From Clarireedia homoeocarpa (Eukaryota > Ascomycota > Leotiomycetes > Helotiales > Rutstroemiaceae): a DNA stretch of 64,000 bases. The position numbers and the translations under genes were made by a program. The first letter of the stretch is position 1. Each line of letters starts with the position of its first letter. This document shows positions 57,011 to 64,000 of this stretch, piece by piece. The notes below the pieces were generated by a model. The model ran no database searches and was not told where the DNA came from. It saw only the letters and a list, made by a program, of their open reading frames with translations. Where the stretch lies: assembly GCA_001465935.1 (NCBI GenBank), contig LNKV01000001.1, forward strand, positions 620,001 through 684,000, given 5' to 3'.

Positions 57011-59852
57011 TTTCGCAGATACTTAACGACTAGCAAGTCCTTTTACACAACCTCTTTCGCAGCCGCAGTCTCCGAGGTTTCCCTTCCGAATATGTGTATT
57101 TGTAGTAGAGCAGACAAGTGTCCGACGAAGTAGTGAAGCGTAATCAGAGTCATCGAATGGGAAAGTTGTTATGCGTTCAGTGTACAGAGGTAGAGTCAAA
57201 CATCGTATGCCCTCGTCTGACGTCGCTGATAAGGATCGTGGTGCTGTTGCTTTTTTTTTTTTTTGGAAGTTTCGTTCAGTGTCAGTAACAGGCGCTTAAT
57301 GTGTGCGCCCTGGTTGTTCTGTTCGATTTGGATAATGATACTTTGGAGAAAGGAAATTAATGCAATATTATCGTAGGGATCGTTGAATCGTGAAATGAAG
57401 TGAGGGTTTAGGTAATTGAGAATTATTTCAGGTGAGGTGGCACAAGGTCTCAAGGAACTATAACGGGATTAATGTTGACAGCACTTGGAGTGTTGACAGT
57501 CGCGTCGCCACGGCAAACTCGCGTTCCAGTTCCCTCACAAATTTGATCTCTCTCTCAAAAGTCGACGAGGGAGTAGGGATGGACGATGGATGATGAATGG
57601 ACGGGAATGGACGGGAATGGAGAGATGAACCTTGGAAAAGAGGCCATCCTAGTAAATCATCTCGGTATGCAGCAGCCTTCAGTCAACCAATCTCGGCCGT
57701 TGTGATCTGTGAGCTGGGAGGAGGGGGTGGACTGAGTGGGGTACATGGTGATTGTAGTGTTCCTGGCCTGGAAACCATGACGTTAATTGGTTGGCAAGGT
57801 CGGATGATTTCTTATGTAAGACATGGGAGATGTCAAATGCGAGCAGTTGAGCCACGAGGTTCGAGGTTCAAGATATACTTTGTAGATGGGACGGACATCT
57901 CGACGGTTCAACAGCAGTGAGCAATGAGATAGACAGAGATGTAAAACTCTTGCACAGATTATCGTCCTGTCTACGGAGTCTGCCGACCTAGTCAGCCCTT
58001 AGGTAGGTAAGCAGATCATCGGAAGCCGGGAGTCTGAAGACTGCATCATTGCACAGAATATTGTCTCTCGGCAAGGCTACAGATTGGACTTCGGCACACC
58101 ATAGAACAAGTGACACCTTTTTTGATTTATAAGCCGAAGCCGATGGATGGTCGATCTTGCCGGCATCTGGTGCATTTCTGCGCTGCATTCTCGGACACAA
58201 CGCGGAAGAGCGCACGTGCGTTTACTGTTTACTTAACGCTTGTAGTAGATTATATCGATTGTTTGGTCATTCGCAAGTTATCAGCAAGCGACGAGAAAGA
58301 AGTGGTGGGAATTTTCGTCGCGGGGAAGAGGCTCAGCCCTCCGGTCGAATAAAGCCTGCGACCTGATCCGCGACCCGTTTGGTCCAATGCAAGCAGCCGC
58401 CCATCATGCGAATCAAGGGTCCATTTCCATTGTCCATCTCGATCCCGAGGTCTGGAACAGCTTTTGATAAGAAGCGCAACAACCGCAAACAGATCTACCC
58501 TTCTCGCTGTAAGATATCGGCGTGCAACAACGACTCTGTGCAATGGCAGGGAAGTGGCAGGAAAGAGGCACGGAGGCATACATGATCAAGTTATACAGCA
58601 TTGGTCGCGCGTTGAAACAGGCTGGTAGTTCAGGCGGTACCAACAGTAGAACTATATGTGAGGGAGTACGGTCCCTTAGACCATCAACAGATATTGGACC
58701 CTGGCGTAAGCTGGGCTCGCTGGGAGACATGTGAGACCTCAAAGTGCAGTGTTTGCTGTGCATGTAACTCCGTGTTATATAGATGGAATTGGGAATAGAA
58801 ACCCGTCGCAGTTTGACTATCTCGCTGCACATAGGACGAGGAGATAGAGTGGAGGTATGCGATCTGCGAGACCGTCGGCATGTTTGCCTGTTCCTAACAA
58901 GTGACCGCCTTTTGCGTGAATATAATTGGTAGCCCTAGAAATTCCCAGGTTCTCCATATGAAGGATGATGCAGAGCGCAGCTGAGCAGTACGAAGTACGT
59001 ACTCTCGCCCCCCGCCCTCGCCCTCGCTCTCGCTCTCGTCCTCGCCCATCGTGCCCTCGTGCCATCCAACGCTTCACTCGCCGCCTCTCCGGAACCCTAC
59101 TTGTCTTGCCTGCGACTAATATGGCCGCAGAGGGGCAATGAGTGATTGGTGAACAACGCCGAAAAGCAAGGAGACATGCCTTGCCCGAACTTACTACTTG
59201 CCGACCAGCAGCTCCCTAGTCGAGGAGCTGCTGCTCCAGTGCTCGTGCGTATACCTCTCGTTCCACTAAACTCGAGCGCCACTTTTCCCTAGCCTTTCCC
59301 GCGCCTCCCACACACGCACACACATTTTGATATTCAGAATTTCCAAAACTTTAGGGAAAGTGTGTCAAGCGAGGAAAGGAAAAAACTTCCCGAGAGTCAA
59401 GTTCTTGCCATCTTTTACTAGCCTCGGATTATTCCAATTCGATCCACAGAGACTTTTACGCCCCTTCGTATTCCCGAAGTCTTCTTACCAAAACCTCAAA
59501 TACTTTGGAAATTTCTACAAGCAAAACTCTTCGCACTCAAACATCTACCGCACTTGATATACCTCAATAAAAGAACTCCAAAAGTAAGTGCTGCCGTCTA
59601 CTGTCCTGTTCTACTGTTCTACTGCCCTCTCTCTCCAATATTGATAGAACTATTGCTTTGCTTGTCGCAATCAATTTGTTCTGTTGACTTTTCGACCCCA
59701 CTTCGACCTCTAACCTTCACCTCACATCACAATCCCCTCACAACCCCCTCAACACATCAAAATCTCGAATACTACCTCAATTCCTTCATTTTGAACCTGC
59801 AAAACTAATCACTATCCTCCTCATCGATAGCTCCCAGATCTCCTTCAGAACA
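57011..59852. other. 2.8 kb divergent intergenic region: kinesin and CCHC gene promoters
   Basis: No convincing gene. It includes a T tract (57249-57264), a CCCTCG/CTCTCG pyrimidine tract (about 59006-59048) and, next to the CCHC gene, a probable long leader with an intron. Short frames between 57597 and 59282 lie on both strands and lack motifs. Confidence 0.5.
59584..59830 (+). other. Probable 5'-UTR intron of the CCHC zinc-finger gene
   Basis: The donor AAA|GTAAGTG at 59584, branch-like ACTAATC near 59805 and acceptor CGATAG at 59830 bracket 247 nt ending 22 nt before the ATG at 59853. All three signals match fungal consensus. Inferred from sequence only; transcript reads would settle it. 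Confidence 0.5.
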
Positions 59853-61275
59853 ATGGATTCCTTCGGTGCTCAACAGCAGCAGCAAGCTGGTGGACAAGCA
59901 TGCTTCAACTGTGAGTTATAGTCTCACCATTTTTTCATATTCAACGACGAAGAACACTGCTTGGATCGTGTCCATATCCCTACACAAAAAATTTTCGTAT
60001 CGTCGACTTTCGATCTACCAACGCCGTCAATTCTGTCAACAATCAATACCGAATCCATTCGCCCCTACAAACTGTTGCAAATACTGTCGGCTTCGCATTA
60101 TTGCATTGTGCATGCCGGGTAGCTTCACTGCTGAACAATATGAGGGGAATACATATTATATGGATATGCCAATCCGCTTTGGACTTGCAGAACTCGGAGG
60201 ATTCATTGATAGTTGGACTCAAGCTGACAGAAATGTGTAGGCGGCGACAATAGCCATCGGGTATGCGAGCTAGATACTTCCTTTAGCACATTCAGCATTG
60301 TCTAGGTTCGAGACTAACAATATCCAGGCTCGTGACTGCCCATCGCGTACAGCCCAAACTTGGTACGCCCCCAATCTTTTTGCCGCGCTGAGAGATGTTC
60401 CATTATGCTGACTGTGAAATAGCTACAACTGCTCCAGTAAGCCCTCGTGTGCAACATTTAACAGATTGATTGTCTTGCTAACATTACTCTCAACCCTCAG
60501 AGCCTGGCCATCTGAGTAAGCGCTTCTTGTATCCCTTTCTTGAACGAGTATTGACATGAATTAGGCCGCGACTGCCCAGACCCACCAGAGCCTAAGGCTT
60601 GCTACAGAGTAGGTTTAAACCCTTTCTCAAAAATACCGACTAGCAACTCACAAATTTTCTAGTGTGGGGTCCAAGGACATCTCTCCAGAGACTGCACCAA
60701 CCCCCCTACTGAGGGTGCTGGACGTGGTGCTGGAGGATACGGTGGATCATTCGGTGGTGGTGGACAACAATGCTACAAGGTATATTTCATGGTCCCCATC
60801 CTGTGAAATGATACTGAACTTCTTGCTCCTCTAGTGCTCCGGGCATGGCCACATTGCTCGTAACTGTACCCAAGGTGGTGCTGGTGGATATGGGGGAAAC
60901 CAAGGAGGCTATGGAGGTGGATATGGTGCTCGTCAAAACGGTCCACGACAGACCTGCTACTCATGTGGTGGTATGGGACACATGTCCCGTGATTGCACAC
61001 AAGGTCAAAAATGCTACAACTGTGGTGAAGTAAGTCTACCCCACCCCAAATTCTTACTACATGGCCAGAATTCTCCTTTTCGTTAAATATTTTACTAACG
61101 TTGGTGAATAGGTTGGTCACTTGTCCCGCGACTGTACTCAAGAGCCTAGCCAGGAGCGTACTTGCTACAAGTGCAAGCAGCCAGGTCACGGTTTGTGTTA
61201 CCCACCATGAATTTCTGTAGTAGTTTTGTACTAACATGGGTGCCTACTTTAGAACAGGCTCAATGCCCCAACTAA
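59853..61275 (+). CDS. gis2: Seven-knuckle CCHC zinc-finger protein (Gis2/CNBP type), 10 exons
   Basis: Predicted 199-residue nucleic-acid-binding protein with seven C-x2-C-x4-H-x4-C knuckles: CFNCGDNSHRARDC, CYNCSKPGHLSRDC, CYRCGVQGHLSRDC, CYKCSGHGHIARNC, CYSCGGMGHMSRDC, CYNCGEVGHLSRDC and CYKCKQPGHEQAQC. Gly/Arg-rich linkers flank knuckle 4. Exons: 59853-59910, 60241-60260, 60328-60362, 60423-60436, 60501-60515, 60565-60608, 60663-60779, 60835-61029, 61112-61190 and 61253-61275; phases close to exactly 200 codons. Exons of 14, 15 and 20 nt are unusually small. Every knuckle residue is restored only by these joins, which makes the model strong. Yeast Gis2 and human CNBP bind single-stranded nucleic acid and affect translation. 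The first coding intron is long (330 nt). Confidence 0.93.
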
Positions 61276-62776
61276 GTTCTCCAAATGAGGTGCATGGTAC
61301 GCGGAACATGATCTACATTGAGGACGACAAATTCTACATTTCCGAGAAGACGCTAAGATGACGAAACACACAACCCCGGGCAGTGAGAAAGGGTGAAGGT
61401 TGATTTGAGGATTGCGGGACGGAAACTTCTTTGTATAATTGTTACCCTTGCAAGCGACTATTTGAATGTCGTCTTTCTTTCATTTGTTTTGTTCTTTTTC
61501 TTTTACAAAAATGTTCGTGCTCTTAGGAGTTTGGTTTGCGTTGCTTTCATCTGAGTTCTAGAATTTGGCCTTTGCTACCAAATCTGTTACTTCATGGGAA
61601 AGGGGTTTCGCGACACCAAAAAAACAAAAGTTTTCACTTTTTATGATGGGCATTATTACTACGATCTTATGGACGAAGGCATCGTTGATTTTTGTGAATC
61701 AAGAAAGGAGTTCACTTTTGCTGCGAGCAAAACAAAAGTCATCTCAAAGCATGATACGGTTTTCATCTCAAAAAGGGTCATTTTGCGAGTACGAAAGGAA
61801 GAAGTTTCGAGGATGATTGATGCTGAGTTATCTCGGGCATATGATTCATGCGGCTACGGACTGGGCTGGTATTGACTAGATTAAGTCAAACAGATAGAGA
61901 TGAAGAATTGATTTTGGGTGATGATAACATAACATATGAGGTATTCTTATGATTTGTCTGATGGTGGATGGTGATGGCGGTTGAAAAGGGGTATTCGTGT
62001 GATGTCCTTCCAGATTTACTAGCAAGTATTATTATTCACTATACAGGTTTAAATATGGATTGTTGGTTGGTCTTTGAATGAATGTAACTGTGGGTTTCTT
62101 CTAAGTTAACCTAGTTAATTTACCTGTTCTGTTCTGTTTGTTTATTTACAAGATGATAGAAAGAAAGAACGCGGAGCGCATCAGAAGTGATATGATATGA
62201 TATGTAGAAAGATAAGTTTTAGGGGAGAGGGGAAGGCGGGGGGGTTAGGATACGATAGAATAGAATAGAATAGAATAGAGAGGATAGATTAGGGAGGGAG
62301 GGAAAGAAAGAAGGATGGATAAATAAATATTATGGATAGGATGGGATGGGGTGGGGTGAGTGAGGTTTTGAAAATCTGGGTGTGTGTGAGAAAGAGAGAG
62401 GGAGGGGGGGGGAGAGAGAGAGTGTGTGTGTGTATTAACTGACTACTACTACTATCTTGTGTGCTGTGTGTTCTGCTGTGTGTATGTGTGTGTGTATCAA
62501 CGGAGAAGGAAGGAAGAAGGAAGGAAGAAAGGAAGGAAGGAAGGAAGGAAGAGAGATGGAGAGATATGTATGTATGTACTGTGCAAATGTATGAATGAAT
62601 GAATGAATGGATGGATGGATGGATGGATGGATGGATAGACAAATGCGATGATATGAATAACTAGACTATTAAATATATTCATTCGTAAAGTGATGGTGGG
62701 TGTAGTTAAGGATATCTATCTATCTATCTATGTACGCGCGCGTACATGGGTATCATTCGTTCGAACTCCGTCCCGG

Positions 62777-62809
<33 letters not shown>

Positions 62810-63036
62810 AACGCTTCCGTGATGGTATGTGCGTATGTAGACTCTTACACTTCCTAAGTTTGGGGGGAGGGAAGGTAGATAGATAGATGGGTATTCATCG
62901 GTTGATCGATTGTTTGTTGGTTGGTGGGTGGGTTGCGCGTGAGTGTGAGTGTGAGTGTGCGGTAGGGGATATAAAGATAGCCAAAGTTGCGCCGAGAGGC
63001 CAAGCACTCACATCTCATGTCCGGGTCAAATCAGTA
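61276..63036. other. Convergent intergenic region, repeat-rich
   Basis: Between the CCHC gene stop and the MFS stop. A 93-codon plus-strand frame at 61594-61875 (MGKGFRDTKKTKVFTFYDGH...) is charged and not repetitive, but lies where the CCHC 3'-UTR is expected and matches nothing I know. Repeats fill 62190-62900. Confidence 0.5.
62240..62810. repeat. Dense microsatellite block
   Basis: In order: GAATA (about 62253-62279), GAGGG, TGTG (about 62420-62434), GGAA/AGAA (about 62500-62551), GTAT, GAAT then GGAT (about 62591-62636), TATC (about 62716-62731), the palindrome TGTACGCGCGCGTACA (62731-62746) and an A run of about 32 nt (62777-62808). Confidence 0.9.
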
Positions 63037-64000
63037 TCAAACAGTCGACGACCTCCTCCCTCGACTCGTCATCATCCTTGATTTACTTTCTTCTTCTTCT
63101 TCTTCGCCGGGATTTCCACTTCCATTCCACTCTGCCCCTCCTCCACTCGACGACTCAAGCATCCTCCTCTCCAAAAGACACCTCGCACAAATCTCTCCCT
63201 CTCCCTTTCCTTGTTCTTGCAACCTACACACCCCGCTCCCACTTCCAGATCCACTCCCACAGCCCCTCTTCAAAATCCGTCCCCTCGGTTTATCCTCCCA
63301 ACTCCACCTCGGTAGTATGATGCCTCGCTCGTTGCTAATATAATTTGAATCTGTGTTCTGAACTCTTGTTGATGTTGTAGATGATCCGGAGGGGTCGTTT
63401 ATTTCTTGTCTGTTCTCTATCCTATTCTTGTTGTTATTGGTAGTAATGATATTAGTATTCACATGCACCTCCCTTGCAATCTCCTCCACATCTCTGCTCC
63501 TCCCCTCCCTATTTCCCTCCTCCCTCTCTTCCCATTCGGGAACATCTCCCTCGCGCGTGCGCACACGCATGAAGGGGACGAAGAGACAGCCGATGATGGC
63601 GAAGCCTAGGCAACAGAAGTAGACTCTACGGAAGGGGGCGTCGGGATCGAAGATAGGTGAAGCGGATCTAGATGTGAATGGAGAGGGGTAGGAGTAGGAG
63701 TATGAAGAGGTAAATATTGCGGATGTGATGGCGAGACCAATAGAGATGGACAGCCGGTAGCCGGTTTGGATTATGCCGGCGCCGAGGGAGGATTGTGTGG
63801 GGAGGTGTTTGGTTATGTAGAGCTGTATTGGAGGAGTTGGGAGGTTAGTTTATTTTGAAGTATAAAGGCGGAGAGAGATGAGAAGAAGGAGAGGGGGAGA
63901 GGGAGATGAGAAAGTGAAAACCTCACATTCGAAACAATAAACTGAAAGTCTGCCCCCACAACCGTAACACACAACGCCGGAAACAAAAACCACCAATAGG
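63037..64000 (-). CDS. MFS transporter, C-terminal part (DHA2-like), runs off the window
   Basis: Only the 3' end is present. The exon at 63928-64000 (to the window edge, with its last base at 63927) encodes WWFLFPALCVTVVGADFQFIVSN. After a 104-nt intron (63823-63926) the exon from 63822 continues LYITKHLPTQSSLGAGIIQTGYRLSISIGLAITSAIF, then a last helix YFCCLGFAIIGCLFVPF. This arrangement fits the last two or three helices of 14-helix drug:proton antiporter-type MFS proteins. The long charged tail after residue REGDVPEWEEREE contains Gly/Ser and Glu repeats; its distal part, down to 63037, may be read-through past an unrecognised intron, so the exact stop is uncertain. Substrate unknown. Confidence 0.7.

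Noticed and set aside
59866..60240. 124-codon open frame overlapping the first coding intron of the CCHC gene
   Set aside because: It is out of frame with the zinc-knuckle protein and lies mostly within an intron with clear donor and acceptor; no recognisable motif.
61594..61875. 93-codon plus-strand frame after the CCHC gene
   Set aside because: Located in the expected 3'-UTR, unknown family, and another frame overlaps it; kept only as a remark in the intergenic entry.

Overview
The window looks like nuclear DNA of a filamentous ascomycete. Coding exons are split by short introns (mostly 47-75 nt) with GT(A/G)NGT donors, CTAAC/CTAAT branch sites and YAG acceptors. The gene families are typical of Pezizomycotina: Zn2Cys6 regulator, 2EXR protein, PTH11/rhodopsin-type membrane domain, quinate-repressor-type AROM relative, unc-104 kinesin. 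Moderate GC and many intergenic microsatellites fit a Leotiomycetes-like genome, but the species is inferred, not shown. I see no rRNA, convincing tRNA, intact transposon or CRISPR array.

Layout. 0-12 kb: a GABA/choline-type permease (-), an NmrA-like Rossmann protein (-) and a secreted type-B carboxylesterase (+), the last two sharing a divergent promoter; then a 2EXR protein (-) and a secreted alpha/beta hydrolase (-). 12-27 kb: a patatin-like protein whose serine nucleophile is replaced by glycine (+), a 910-residue fusion of a fungal rhodopsin-type seven-helix domain to a fucose-permease-like MFS transporter (-), and a Zn2Cys6 regulator (-) with a probable GC-AG intron. 27-33 kb: a 6.2 kb gene-poor stretch. 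33-41 kb: a quinate-repressor-like protein (-) and a hexose transporter (+). 41-49 kb: a decayed O-methyltransferase pseudogene (-), a METTL24-like methyltransferase (+), a broken hypothetical reading frame (-) and a single-pass membrane protein (-). 52-64 kb: a kinesin-3 motor (-), a seven-knuckle CCHC protein of the Gis2/CNBP type with ten coding exons (+), and the 3' part of an MFS drug-type transporter (-) that runs off the window.

There is no single obvious cluster. Genes are mainly metabolic, transport and regulatory housekeeping or accessory functions. The quinate-type repressor is not flanked by the quinate catabolic genes or by a recognisable qa-1F/QutA activator. Intergenic spaces of 2-6 kb are rich in tandem repeats, especially 41.4-41.7, 50.7-51.6 and 62.2-62.9 kb. 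Gene models were built by hand by joining reading frames at splice consensus sites and checking that phases close. Exon borders are therefore predictions, although totals divisible by three and restored family motifs support them.
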